A stretch of 64,000 bases of DNA from Tuwongella immobilis. Lineage in GTDB: Bacteria; Planctomycetota; Planctomycetia; Gemmatales; Gemmataceae. The notes beneath the pieces were generated by a model. It searched no databases and was not told where the DNA came from. It saw nothing but the letters and a program-made list of their open reading frames with translations. Where the stretch lies: positions 4,316,920 to 4,380,919 of the forward strand of contig NZ_LR593887.1 in NCBI RefSeq assembly GCF_901538355.1. Direction: 5' to 3'. Numbering within the stretch: position 1 is the first letter of the stretch; the number at the start of each line of letters is the position of its first letter. This document shows positions 34,286 through 42,488 of the stretch, piece by piece. Position numbers and translations under genes: made by a program.

Positions 34286-34332
34286 CTGCCCGCTGTGACT
34301 CTCGACGAATCGCAGCGGGCAGTGGTATTTTT
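34286..34332 (+). terminator. Rho-independent terminator closing the prophage late operon
   Basis: CTGCCCGCTG pairs perfectly with CAGCGGGCAG over 10 bp, followed by TGGTATTTTT. It lies 30 bases after the holin-like stop. Confidence 0.85.
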
Positions 34333-34481
34333 CTGACGCGATTCTTCGGACATCCAAAGGGTGATATCCGTTCTTGTGCAAAAAACTCGCTCCAATCTTG
34401 ACAATCGCGCAGAGGGTTCGCATATTGGCCATATTATCTGTATGAGAGAAAAGCTATTCAACCATTGAAGAGAGCTGACCC

Positions 34482-34637
34482 ATGTTCGCAGCTTTTTTTG
34501 AGACAATTCACACCCAACCCGGCGGCACTGTCTACATCCCCTGGCAGTTTGACTGGTTGACGATTGGCTTTTATTTGTTTTGTTTCGGAATCGCGTTTAT
34601 TTACCCGTTCTTTAGTGATGCCTTCGAAGATGGCTGA
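34482..34637 (+). CDS. Small single-pass membrane protein
   Basis: 51 residues (MFAAFFETIHTQPGGTVYIP...) with a hydrophobic stretch FDWLTIGFYLFCFGIAFIYPFF. A GAAGAGAGC ribosome-like site precedes the ATG. It lies in an AT-rich gap between terminator and the TIGR03067-like gene and has its own frame without disruptions. Function unknown. Confidence 0.4.
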   Translation: MFAAFFETIHTQPGGTVYIPWQFDWLTIGFYLFCFGIAFIYPFFSDAFEDG

Positions 34638-34734
34638 AAACAGCGTGTAGAATTGCAACAGAAACAACGCGAATACCACTTCTCCCCCTGTTTTCAGGCA
34701 GAGGGAGCCGTTTTTCACCTCCAGGAATCACATC

Positions 34735-35150
34735 ATGATGACCACACGAATGCCCGTCTCGTTCCGCAATGCGGCCATCGCACTCCCGTTTGTCTGCATT
34801 TTTTCCCTGTGCACGATGGCAGAGGGAAAGAAAGCCCCCCTTTTCGCGCGATGGGAATGCGCGAAGATGATCGATGGCGATGGCGAGCGGCCACCCGATC
34901 TATTCCAATCGTTCTCGATCGGAGAGGGGCCGGTTACGCCGCTGATGACCTTGGAAAAAGGGGGTTATCTGCTCCGAATTGTACCGGACAAAACACCCGC
35001 TAAAATCACCCTCTATCGAATCATTGACAACCGCCGGGTCATCCATTACTACGGCATCTACAAATTCCTGGGCGATACTCTTGTCTTGGCATTGTCCGAC
35101 AAGGGCCATCCCGATTCATTTGAGCCGAAAGAAAATGACGGTGTGTATAA
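34735..35150 (+). pseudogene. TIGR03067-like exported protein, 3' end cut off by IS insertion
   Basis: About 138 residues remain. MMTTRMPVSFRNAAIALPFVCIFSLCTMAEG is a signal peptide. The rest (FARWECAKMIDGDGE... YYGIYKFLGDTLVLALSDKGHPDSFEP) has the WxC....dG...Y.l.GdtL.l....P.sFe signature of a planctomycete lipocalin-like family. The frame runs into the IS left end at 35151 and would add foreign residues. The missing C-terminus is not found after the IS right end, so more than a simple insertion occurred. Confidence 0.65.
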
Positions 35151-35213
35151 TGGACCCCGGAAATCGGACCACCGGCTAAGCTACAAAATCCGGCGGTCCA
35201 TGAGGGGGAATCG

Positions 35214-35504
35214 ATGGCGAAAAAGCGGCAGCGGCACTCGGCCGAGTTCAAGGCGAAGGTGGCCTTGGCGGCGCTGAGAGGGGACAAGACGGTCAACGAG
35301 TTGGCCGGACAATTTGGTGTCCACCCGACCATGATCCACGCTTGGAAAAAGCAACTTCTTGATGGAGCGAGCGAGTTATTCGCCAGGGGGACTCCGAAGC
35401 CTGAGCAGTCCGAAGGCCCCGGAACTGGGGAGTTGTTCGAACAGATCGGCCGATTGAAAATGGAACTGGAGTGGATCAAAAAAAAAGCTGAGCGGCTCGC
35501 CTGA
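35214..35504 (+). CDS. IS3-family transposase OrfA (HTH)
   Basis: 96 residues. The HTH (SAEFKAKVALAALRGDKTVNELAGQFGVHPTMIHAWKKQLLDGA) is followed by a leucine-zipper-like helix (TGELFEQIGRLKMELEWIKKKAERLA). It binds the IS ends and partners OrfB. A run of nine A residues at 35478-35486 encodes KKK near the end and could promote slippage. Confidence 0.92.
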   Translation: MAKKRQRHSAEFKAKVALAALRGDKTVNELAGQFGVHPTMIHAWKKQLLDGASELFARGTPKPEQSEGPGTGELFEQIGRLKMELEWIKKKAERLA

Positions 35505-35505
35505 G

Positions 35506-36327
35506 ATGCTCCGGGGGTTGATCGAGCCGAACCACAAGAAATTGAGCGTCCGCCGGCAGTGTGAGTTACTCGGGCTGAACCGCTCGGGATACTACCATGA
35601 GCCGGCCGGGGAGAGTCCTGAAAACCTGGAGTTGATGGGGGTAATCGACCGGATCTACACCGACTCGCCGTTCTACGGATCGCGCAAGATGGCTGTGGAA
35701 TTGAGTCGGCTTTCGGGGCGAGAGATCAACCGAAAGCGGGTCCAGCGACTGATGCGCCAAATGGGCATCGAAGCGGTCTCTCCGAAGCCGAACCCCAGCA
35801 AGCCATGCCGAGGACACCAGGTCTACCCGTACTTGCTCCGAGGCGTCGCCGTCGAGCGGGTGAATCAGGTGTGGAGTGCGGACATCACGTACGTGCCGAT
35901 GCCCCAAGGGTTTATGTACCTGGCGGCCGTGACCGACTGGTACAGCCGGTTCGTGATCGGCTGGAAGTTGTCGAACACGCTCGACGGCTCGTTCTGCCTG
36001 GAACTCCTCATGGAGGCATTGGGAGTTGGTCGCCCCGAGGTGTTCAACACCGACCAAGGGGCCCAGTTCACGGCCCAGGCGTTCACAACCGCCTTGGAGC
36101 AAGCAGGCGTGGCGGTGAGCATGGACGGCAAAGGGCGTTGTCTGGACAACGTGTTCATCGAACGGCTCTGGAGGAGTGTGAAGCACGAGGATATCTACCC
36201 ACGCTGCTACGCGAGCGTTCCCGAGTTGGCCGAGGGTCTCGGGAGATATTTCGAGTTCTACAACCACCGGCGGATCCACCAAGGCTTGGGATACGCCACA
36301 CCAGCATCAGTGTATCATAGGGGTTAG
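35506..36327 (+). CDS. IS3-family transposase OrfB (DDE integrase)
   Basis: 273 residues. HTH_21-like N-terminus (DRIYTDSPFYGSRKMAVELSRL), then the rve core. DDE residues are visible in ADITYVPMPQG (D), FNTDQGAQFTAQAF (D) and DNVFIERLWRSVKHEDIY (E). It begins one base after the OrfA stop (TGA-G-ATG). The frame is +1 (or -2) relative to OrfA, so an OrfAB fusion would need that shift; termination-reinitiation at ATG 35506 is the simpler route. Confidence 0.92.
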   Translation: MLRGLIEPNHKKLSVRRQCELLGLNRSGYYHEPAGESPENLELMGVIDRIYTDSPFYGSRKMAVELSRLSGREINRKRVQRLMRQMGIEAVSPKPNPSKPCRGHQVYPYLLRGVAVERVNQVWSADITYVPMPQGFMYLAAVTDWYSRFVIGWKLSNTLDGSFCLELLMEALGVGRPEVFNTDQGAQFTAQAFTTALEQAGVAVSMDGKGRCLDNVFIERLWRSVKHEDIYPRCYASVPELAEGLGRYFEFYNHRRIHQGLGYATPASVYHRG

Positions 36328-36464
36328 ATAAGCGATCACTGATCAGTATAGCTTAAGTTTCGCACATTTTGGTCTGGCAATTGGGGTCCACTTCAGTGTT
36401 CGTCATTTTCATGCTGCGGCAAAAATGAACGGATGACATGGTCAACGGAAAAGGAGATTGGACA

Positions 36465-38132
36465 ATGCCGGGGAAAAAAAAGACGAGGGATTTCCTTGAA
36501 CGTGGTGTGACGCACGACATTGATGAGGCAGCGCAGCGAATCTTTAAGTCTGCGATTCCCATGCACTGGATTGAGAACAAACTGGTGCGGGACTACGGCA
36601 AGGACTACCTCATTGAGATCTCCAATGCTATCACCCGAGAGATCACGGGCAAAACCATCTATGTTCAACTCAAAGGGGTGGATGGGGCGAATTACCTATA
36701 TGACAGCACCGTGGTTGCTCATAAACTCGAACTTCGCCACTTGACCTACTACTGCGACGAAATCAAGGAGCCGGTGTTTTTGGTTGTCGTGGATGTCCAG
36801 ACTAAGAAAGGTTATTGGCTATTCCTTCAACAGTATCTGGCGAGCAAGAAGGAGTGGCGGTCGCGAAAGACTTATACATTGCACATCCCCGTCGCCAACG
36901 ACTTGGCCGATCACATCAAGTTGGAATCTGAAGCAGACAGGGCGATTAAATACATGCGGATCTTATCGGCAACGACCAGGGAACGGCTGGATTTCGATAT
37001 TCAACAGTTGGAGGCCAAAGACCCACGCTTCCAAGTAATCCCAACAATCACAAGGGAGACTACGAAATATCAACTCAAAGCTCTGAAACCCGTTGCCTTC
37101 AGCCTTACATTGAAGGCTCCCCCCAAGCGAGGCTCCGACTTAGCGGACGATCTGATTGGGAAAGGACAGGCTGTTCCCTTTGCCCCAGGCGAAGTCGAAT
37201 TCACCGGATCGCCATTGTTTGAGGAATTCAATGAGGTTGGAGGGATACTCAGGATTGTACATAAATTTGATGCAACGGTGACGTTGATTTGCTTGGATGA
37301 GGAAGGAAAAGAAGTCGCTCGCAGCATGGAAATCCAAGGCGTTGTTGAAGGTGGCAGAGACGAAAAACACTTCAGGAGCAAGGAATCTCGGTCGCCAGTT
37401 GAGTTTGAGTTCGGCCCATTAACCCAAGGGAAAGGTGGCTCGGTCAAGATTCGCGGCGACAGTAATGTTTGGAAAGACCAACCTCTTCGCTTGGCAAGCT
37501 ACTTCGAGCTAACGCATCGCCTCTTCACTGCCCTAGTCGAACACAATCGGTTGATTGTAGAATGTCACCAGCAAGGCAACCTGATCTTCAAGGTGACAAT
37601 GCGGATGGACAACTTAGAGAAGATCCGACCATTCGTGAATTTCCTCGACGTCCTAGACAAGGCAAGGAAGGTTGCCCGGCACTTCAACCTCAATCCGGTA
37701 TACAGCGAAGAGATCTGGAAAGATGACGAATCTGTCGATGAGATCATCACTGCATACAACGTGGTGTTCAACAACAGTCATCAGGTCAATCCAGAAAATC
37801 ACGTAATCACTGTAACTTTCACTAAATCCGAGGCAGAAAAGATTGTCAAGCAAGATGTGGATTTGGCCGGACTGAAACTGTACACGAGCGTGGACTTCAA
37901 GCTGCCGTTCATGGGGAACCAACTTGCGCTCGGTCGGTTAGCCGTAGAAGCAACGAATGTAAGGATGGACCTGACCGTCGAATCGCTCCAGCAACTACTG
38001 CAGGAGGTTGGTGACGGTGTTAAAATCCCATACGTTTGCTCGAAATCGAGTTCATACGTCCTTCGACAACTTACCGATGCTGAAAAAGAGGATCAACAAG
38101 AAGGCCAGGAGCATCGGGAACAAGCCAATTGA
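36465..38132 (+). CDS. DUF4365 (PD-(D/E)xK nuclease-like) domain protein
   Basis: 555 residues from ATG 36465 with AAGGAG about ten bases upstream. Residues 10-160 match DUF4365: IPMHWIENKLVRDYGKDYLIEIS, GKTIYVQLKG, LTYYCDEIKEPVFLVVVDVQTKKGYWLFLQQYL. The D...E.x(Q)LK set suggests a restriction-endonuclease-like fold. The remaining about 390 residues are beta/alpha mixed and not recognised. DUF4365 proteins often sit in defence islands. Codon usage is more AT-rich than flanking host genes. Confidence 0.65.
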   Translation: MPGKKKTRDFLERGVTHDIDEAAQRIFKSAIPMHWIENKLVRDYGKDYLIEISNAITREITGKTIYVQLKGVDGANYLYDSTVVAHKLELRHLTYYCDEIKEPVFLVVVDVQTKKGYWLFLQQYLASKKEWRSRKTYTLHIPVANDLADHIKLESEADRAIKYMRILSATTRERLDFDIQQLEAKDPRFQVIPTITRETTKYQLKALKPVAFSLTLKAPPKRGSDLADDLIGKGQAVPFAPGEVEFTGSPLFEEFNEVGGILRIVHKFDATVTLICLDEEGKEVARSMEIQGVVEGGRDEKHFRSKESRSPVEFEFGPLTQGKGGSVKIRGDSNVWKDQPLRLASYFELTHRLFTALVEHNRLIVECHQQGNLIFKVTMRMDNLEKIRPFVNFLDVLDKARKVARHFNLNPVYSEEIWKDDESVDEIITAYNVVFNNSHQVNPENHVITVTFTKSEAEKIVKQDVDLAGLKLYTSVDFKLPFMGNQLALGRLAVEATNVRMDLTVESLQQLLQEVGDGVKIPYVCSKSSSYVLRQLTDAEKEDQQEGQEHREQAN

Positions 38133-38455
38133 CAGTGAAGAATTAAGTAGTGGAAATCCCCAGGTTTGACAAACGGCGAAGGTAGTCTAGCTTTTCTAGG
38201 GCCATAGAACCACCAGTCCCCGCCGCTGCAGAGATTGCTCGCAAAGCTCTAAGCCCAAGAACTCGACGCCTGTTCAAAATTCCGGAATCCTGTTGTGAGC
38301 GGTTTTGCGGATCGATAGGCTTCAGCGGTGGAGCCGTGCTCGCTAAGCTGTACCGCGGACACATCCGAACGACGGCGAATACGCCTAAACTCTGGTTCGG
38401 AGATCGACGGCAGAGGCACCGATCAACTCCGACACGTATGGAGGTCTCTTTTCCG

Positions 38456-39448
38456 ATGTCTGAAGTCGCGAGAACAACTTTTGCTTTTGTCGAGGACGGT
38501 GCCGAAGTAGGCTCCTTGACTTTCCGCACACCATTGCTGGAAAAGCCAAGAAGCTTGCCCGGCTTCCCTGGCGAGCAGGATGGTTTTGCGTTGTACCTGG
38601 CAATCAATGGGTTCCCGGTTACTGGAATTGCTTTGCCTGTGGTTCAGGATAAGGTGGATCTGCTAAGAAGCACCCCCCTCGTTTGGCCACTGCAGGTCGA
38701 AGATAAGTCCATCGGAAACAGCTTTATCGTAATTGAGGGGCACTTCCACGCGAAATTCTTCGGAGATGGCAACAGCGGTAAGGGGCGCTTCTTCGCGGAA
38801 TTCTTCGGAGATGGCAACAGCGATGAGGGGCACTTCCGCGCGGAATTCTTCGGAGATGGCAACAGCGGTGAGGGATCCTTCCGCGCGAAATTCTTCGGAG
38901 ATGGCAACAGCGGTGAGGGGCACTTCCACGCGAAATTCTTCGGAGGTGGCAACAGCGGTGAGGGGCACTTCCACGCGAAATTCTTCGGAGGTGGCAACAG
39001 CGGTGAGGGATACTTCCGCGCGGAATTCTTCGGAGATGGCAACAGCGGTGAGGGATACTTCCGCGCGGAATTCAACACGCCAGAAATAGGAATGTGGATC
39101 CACTCAAGGCGAGCGATAGGCATCGCTTTCACTCACATAATCTCGCACACAGTCAATCGTCTGAAATATCAAAAAGATGGAAAATTGTCTGTCTGCCTCG
39201 CAAGAGTGACCTACGACCCACAAATGGCTGCGATGTGCTCGCAGCCATTTCTGAAATTAGCATCGGCTACCGAGATCAACCTGCAGCGTCGTGCGGATGC
39301 ACTGCCGAAAAGTAGCTTTCGCCTCACATTCGACGACAAGGTAGCAGCGAAAGATGTCATATCATTCCTTTTGTTCTTACATGAACATGCAGTGGCAAAG
39401 GGGGGACACGGACTGAGCCTGTCGAGCAAACATGGGGAGGCAGGATAA
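38456..39448 (+). CDS. Protein with seven 15-residue tandem repeats (accessory island)
   Basis: 330 residues from ATG 38456, supported by GGAGG eleven bases upstream; a longer frame opens at 38336. The N-terminal 95 residues are a small domain. Residues 96-206 are seven copies of a 15-residue unit, consensus HFHAKFFGDGNSGEG, arranged like a short beta-helix or solenoid. The C-terminal about 120 residues are globular (RAIGIAFTHIISHTVNRLKYQKDG). The coding repeats are nearly identical at DNA level, so recently amplified. The family is not recognised. Confidence 0.6.
   Translation: MSEVARTTFAFVEDGAEVGSLTFRTPLLEKPRSLPGFPGEQDGFALYLAINGFPVTGIALPVVQDKVDLLRSTPLVWPLQVEDKSIGNSFIVIEGHFHAKFFGDGNSGKGRFFAEFFGDGNSDEGHFRAEFFGDGNSGEGSFRAKFFGDGNSGEGHFHAKFFGGGNSGEGHFHAKFFGGGNSGEGYFRAEFFGDGNSGEGYFRAEFNTPEIGMWIHSRRAIGIAFTHIISHTVNRLKYQKDGKLSVCLARVTYDPQMAAMCSQPFLKLASATEINLQRRADALPKSSFRLTFDDKVAAKDVISFLLFLHEHAVAKGGHGLSLSSKHGEAG
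38741..39073 (+). repeat. 45-bp tandem repeat, about 7.4 copies, coding
   Basis: Unit boundaries at 38741, 38786, 38831, 38876, 38921, 38966, 39011 and a partial at 39056. Differences between units are few (A/G in GGAGATGG versus GGAGGTGG, CAC/CGC/TAC). Phase is kept in the 15-residue reading frame; another frame is also open throughout. Confidence 0.95.
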
Positions 39449-40029
39449 TGTCCGCTCAGCAGCCTCGCCCCCAGCCCCCCCTCGACTTTGATGTGTCTGG
39501 GCTTGACCTGAACGAACTGCTACGGCGTGTTAATGAGTTCATTGTATCGAATGGCGTAGGGATTACGTGCGAATCAGGATCAAATCCTCATTTTCATTTC
39601 CACATTTCTGGAAACATTATGTCGAAGAAAGATGAGACCAACACGCAGTACACTACCACCAACTCAGGATCGATTGGTGCAGTGGCACAGGGGACACAAT
39701 CTTCGGCGACCAATCACGGAGGGGTGGTGCAAAACCAGTCGCTGGGGCAATCGCAAGCCGCTGCGTTGGTTACTGCATTCGCACAACTGTCCGAGTTGCT
39801 CAGTGACCTCAATCTTGGAGATACAAGAAATCTCCAAGAGACCATCAACTCGATTGATGAAGCAAAGAGAGAGGCGTCTGTTGCCGAGTCTCAGAAGAGT
39901 CGGATCGCCACTTTATGGGAGCAGGCGAAGCACTGGATCGACTCAGCACTCTCAGTGGGTATCTTTGCCACAGACAAAGCCGCAATAGTCCGAACTCTCA
40001 TCACAAGGATCACTGAGCTCCTGACCTAA
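39448..40029 (+). CDS. Coiled-coil protein coupled to the repeat protein
   Basis: 193 residues. Its ATG overlaps the previous stop (TAATG), so it is translationally coupled. After a proline-rich start comes LDLNELLRRVNEFIVSNGVGI and a histidine run HFHFHISG. A Gly/Ser/Thr-rich stretch (TTTNSGSIGAVAQGTQSSATN) follows, then a long helix (LVTAFAQLSELLSDLNLGDTRNLQETINSIDEAKREASVAESQKSR) with heptad spacing. The family is not recognised. It is likely a partner of the repeat protein. Confidence 0.55.
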   Translation: MSAQQPRPQPPLDFDVSGLDLNELLRRVNEFIVSNGVGITCESGSNPHFHFHISGNIMSKKDETNTQYTTTNSGSIGAVAQGTQSSATNHGGVVQNQSLGQSQAAALVTAFAQLSELLSDLNLGDTRNLQETINSIDEAKREASVAESQKSRIATLWEQAKHWIDSALSVGIFATDKAAIVRTLITRITELLT

Positions 40030-40163
40030 GAATCGCTGAACTGAACGCTGCACTGACGGCTGATCACCATTCAGCAGAGAAAAGAAAATACAAGCTGGGC
40101 TGAGGCATTTTGTGGAGGGGCTATTACCTTTGATTCCGCAAGACGCCTCAGATAACGAAAACG

Positions 40164-40206
40164 AAAACTCCCGCATCTCTCTTGGTGAAGTGATGCGGGA
40201 GTTTTT
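40164..40206. terminator. Strong bidirectional terminator between convergent genes
   Basis: AAAACTCCCGCATC pairs with GATGCGGGAGTTTT over 14 perfect base pairs, with A and T runs on both sides. It serves the rightward coiled-coil gene and the leftward small gene at 40210. Confidence 0.9.
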
Positions 40207-40209
40207 GGT

Positions 40210-40389
40210 TCATTCGTTCGCCAGGCCATCGAGCAATTCGCCCAGAGCATTGGCGAGTTCGTCATCCTGTTCGGCCATGCTCCAGAGTTCTGCCATCACA
40301 TCCAAGTTGCCCGATTCGATGGCATCAAGATACCGCAGGCAGAGACGATCGATTCGATAGACATCGTTCATTGTTTTCCCCGTTGTCAT
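40210..40389 (-). CDS. Small acidic helical protein
   Basis: 59 residues from ATG 40389, or 53 from ATG 40371 (MNDVYRIDRLCLRYLDAIESGNLDVM...). Helical and acidic (AEQDDELANALGELLDGLANE), in the style of short planctomycete proteins that accompany sigma/anti-sigma pairs. It overlaps the start of the rightward gene at 40388 by two bases. Confidence 0.5.
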   Translation of the reverse strand: MTTGKTMNDVYRIDRLCLRYLDAIESGNLDVMAELWSMAEQDDELANALGELLDGLANE

Positions 40390-40597
40390 GGATCGCCGAT
40401 CTGTGACCGTGAACTTGACCATAGCGATCCTGGCCCGCTTCGGCGTGCGGGATCGGAAAGCCAAGTACCGGGGCTTGTGCGCCCTGGAGGAAGTCGGGCT
40501 GATCGAGGTGTTCCGGGTTCCGCGGAGGAATCCGACCGTGACCATCCTCGACGCCCAAGACCATCAACTTCAACACCCCGCAAGGGAGGAACCATGA
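40388..40597 (+). pseudogene. Winged-helix-like fragment
   Basis: 69 residues: VTVNLTIAILARFGVRDRKAKYRGLCALEEVGLIEVFRVPRRNPTVTIL looks like the C-terminal winged-helix half of a larger regulator. The N-terminal half expected for this type of protein is missing and the start coincides with the divergent gene. It may be a 5' truncated remnant. Confidence 0.35.
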
Positions 40598-40881
40598 TCG
40601 ACCACGAGAGCTACAAACAGTACGAGAAGATGTACCGCGTGACGTGGCGGCAACTGGCCGCAGCCGAGCCAGAACTAAACACGCTATTGGAACAGGCCCG
40701 TGACGCGGGCGGTTGCCGCACCGTCGAGCAAGTGAACGGGAAGTTCAACACGTTCAAGACGCCGATCCACAAGTTGGTCGGTTTCTTCGGCAAGCACAAG
40801 GGGCCCCCGCTGCTCGGCACGCAGGCCGCATACGATGTGGTGACGTGGCGGCTACGAAACGCCATCGCCGGTGATCGGTAA
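40594..40881 (+). CDS. Hypothetical protein
   Basis: 95 residues from ATG 40594 behind AAGGGAGGA, overlapping the preceding frame by four bases. MIDHESYKQYEKMYRVTWRQLAAAEPELNTLLEQA... HKLVGFFGKHKGPPLLGTQAAYDVVTWRLRNAI. No recognised motif; possibly a small DNA- or RNA-binding protein, rich in K/H near residue 75. It is followed by a terminator. Confidence 0.5.
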   Translation: MIDHESYKQYEKMYRVTWRQLAAAEPELNTLLEQARDAGGCRTVEQVNGKFNTFKTPIHKLVGFFGKHKGPPLLGTQAAYDVVTWRLRNAIAGDR

Positions 40882-40906
40882 CTCGCCCAAGCCAGACGTT
40901 CTTCAG

Positions 40907-40942
40907 CCGCGACCGGGAACGAATCGCGGTCGCGGTTTTTTT
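40907..40942 (+). terminator. Rho-independent terminator
   Basis: CCGCGACC pairs with GGTCGCGG, followed by seven T. It separates the small accessory genes from the sigma-factor operon. Confidence 0.88.
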
Positions 40943-41012
40943 CGCGAATCATGTCACGATTCGGGGCGTCCGGTTAAGTAACTGTGGCGGCTGTGGCGTG
41001 GGAGGGGTGAAA

Positions 41013-41528
41013 GTGGACCCAAGTGTCTTGGAGGCAACCCGGTTGTGGACGTTGGCGGTGCCGACCGTCTCGGCGTTCGTCACGTCCCTGGTGCGTGAGT
41101 TTCAGGAACGGGATGACGTGCTTCAAGAGACGGCGGTTGCCGTGTTGGAGTCCTTTGGCCGGTACGACCCGGCGCAGTCGTTCGTCGGGTGGGCCATCGG
41201 GATCGCACGGAATCAGGTGCGGTTGCACTTCCGGCGGAAGAGCCGGGAGCGGATCGCGTTCGACTCGGACGCGGTGGACGCCCTGGCCCGTGCGTTCGTG
41301 GATCAAACGCCCCACGATCCGAGGCTGGACCGACTTGCTGGGTGCGTTGAAGCTCTGGACTCGCGCTCGAAGGAGTTGTGCCGGTTGCGATACGAACAGG
41401 ACTTGAAGCCAGCCAGCATCGGCGAACGGCTTGGGGTGGCCGCGAACGCGGTAGCAAAAGCCCTCCAGCGGGTCCGTGACCGCCTGCGGGAGTGCGTTGA
41501 GCGGAAGGGGATGGAGGCTGGAGCGTGA
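41013..41528 (+). CDS. ECF-type RNA polymerase sigma factor
   Basis: 171 residues if GTG 41013 (VDPSVLEATRLWTLAVP) is the start, seven bases after GGAGG; GTG 40998 gives five more residues. Region 2: VREFQERDDVLQETAVAVLESFGRYDPAQSFVGWAIGIARNQVRLHFRRK. Region 4: RSKELCRLRYEQDLKPASIGERLGVAANAVAKALQRVRDRLRECV. It has the planctomycete ECF style. ATGA overlap couples it to the anti-sigma gene, and it probably drives the whole exported-protein operon. Confidence 0.9.
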   Translation: MDPSVLEATRLWTLAVPTVSAFVTSLVREFQERDDVLQETAVAVLESFGRYDPAQSFVGWAIGIARNQVRLHFRRKSRERIAFDSDAVDALARAFVDQTPHDPRLDRLAGCVEALDSRSKELCRLRYEQDLKPASIGERLGVAANAVAKALQRVRDRLRECVERKGMEAGA

Positions 41529-42487
41529 ACCACGACCTGCGACAACTGGTGAACGGCTACCTCGACGGCGTGCTGACCGAGGAGCAAGAAGGCGAGTTGA
41601 ATGCCTGGGTGAAGGCCGCACCCGAGAACGCGGCGGCGTTCGCGGACATGGTTCGCTTCCACGACCGCCTGCATAACGTCATGCGTATCCAGACGACGAA
41701 TGCGACACCGAATGAACCACAAGCGAACCCGGCACCCACCCGCGAAGCTCGCTTACGTCGTTACTGGCGGCGGGGTGCGTTGGTGAGCGGGTTGGTCGCG
41801 CTCGCCGCTGTCGTGTTCGTCGCCGTCTGGTCGAGTAATCCACCCCAAGCGAGTGCGGCCACGGAACTCGACAGGCTGATCGAAAGGGCCGACGAGGGCC
41901 GCGACCGTTCCTACCGCATCCGCACCCTCGACGCCGCGCCGGAACAGCCCGGGGAACGCCGGCCCCCCATCGACGAAGCCACGCTCCATGTTCGCCAGCC
42001 CGACCAGTACGTTCTGGTTCGGAAGTTCCCCGATGGTCGCCTGTTCGTGACCGGCAGCGACGGGGAGAAGAGTTGGTCGGTGCCGCCGGTCGGGGCGGGG
42101 GCGGTGCGGGTGAGTGGCGACCCGCTGCGGTTCCGGGGGCCGGTGCCGGGCCACCAGCATGGCGTCCCGTTCGCCGACCTCCGCTCCGATCTGGTGCAAC
42201 TCCGCGACGCCTACGTCGTCTCCCCGCTCGGCCAGGACGCCGCCGGAAACCGTGGCCTCCTGGCCGTGAAGAAGTCGGCGGCATATCGGGGGCCGAACCG
42301 GGTGGAACTCTGGTACGACGCGGCCACCGGCGTCATCCACCGAATGGTGTTCGCCGGGATGCCGAAGGCACGAGGCGGTCCCGACAGTGTGGCCATCGAG
42401 CTTCTTGAGCAACGGGAACTCGGCAACGACTTTTTCCGCCATCCGGCGCACCATGCCGCCGACCGGCGGGTGATCGAGGAGGACTGA
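41525..42487 (+). CDS. Membrane-bound anti-sigma factor-like protein
   Basis: 320 residues. N-terminal LRQLVNGYLDGVLTEEQEGELNAWVKAAPENAAAFADMVRFHDRL is the cytoplasmic sigma-binding type domain. A single TM segment lies at residues 83-102 (GALVSGLVALAAVVFVAVW), and a 215-residue periplasmic domain follows. Overlap with the sigma gene fits co-production and sequestration at the membrane until a signal arrives. Confidence 0.8.
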   Translation: MNHDLRQLVNGYLDGVLTEEQEGELNAWVKAAPENAAAFADMVRFHDRLHNVMRIQTTNATPNEPQANPAPTREARLRRYWRRGALVSGLVALAAVVFVAVWSSNPPQASAATELDRLIERADEGRDRSYRIRTLDAAPEQPGERRPPIDEATLHVRQPDQYVLVRKFPDGRLFVTGSDGEKSWSVPPVGAGAVRVSGDPLRFRGPVPGHQHGVPFADLRSDLVQLRDAYVVSPLGQDAAGNRGLLAVKKSAAYRGPNRVELWYDAATGVIHRMVFAGMPKARGGPDSVAIELLEQRELGNDFFRHPAHHAADRRVIEED

Positions 42488-42488
42488 C

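Larger units (their letters stand above)
1..34332 (+). mobile_element. Prophage (siphophage-type, HK97 capsid lineage), left end outside window
   Basis: Every gene here runs rightward with short gaps or ATGA overlaps. The order is that of a tailed phage: replication, DNA metabolism, TerS, TerL, portal, head morphogenesis, protease, capsid, connectors, tail tube, chaperones with a frameshift, tape measure, tail tip/fibre, lysis-like genes. A rho-independent terminator closes it near 34.33 kb. No integrase, repressor or lysogeny genes are visible, so they must lie left of the window or be absent. The structural genes look intact, with no internal stops. The physical right boundary could be near 34.3 kb or as far as the att-like site at 49.58 kb. 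Confidence 0.9.
35151..36390 (+). mobile_element. IS3-family insertion sequence, 1240 bp
   Basis: Terminal inverted repeats TGGACCCC (35151) and GGGGTCCA (ending 36390), with a further shared GACCA/ACCA block inside. It contains orfA and orfB transposase genes. The flanks (GTATAA on the left, CTTCAG on the right) show no 3-5 bp target duplication, consistent with a deletion or recombination after insertion. Confidence 0.85.

Noticed and set aside
38133-38455. A gene in the gap between the DUF4365 and repeat-protein genes
   Set aside because: Open frames here are short or extend out of the neighbouring gene without start signals; I see nothing supportable in these 323 bases.
38741-39073. Possible CRISPR-like array
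   Set aside because: The 45-bp units are contiguous with no unique spacers and stay in frame in a protein, so it is a coding tandem repeat.
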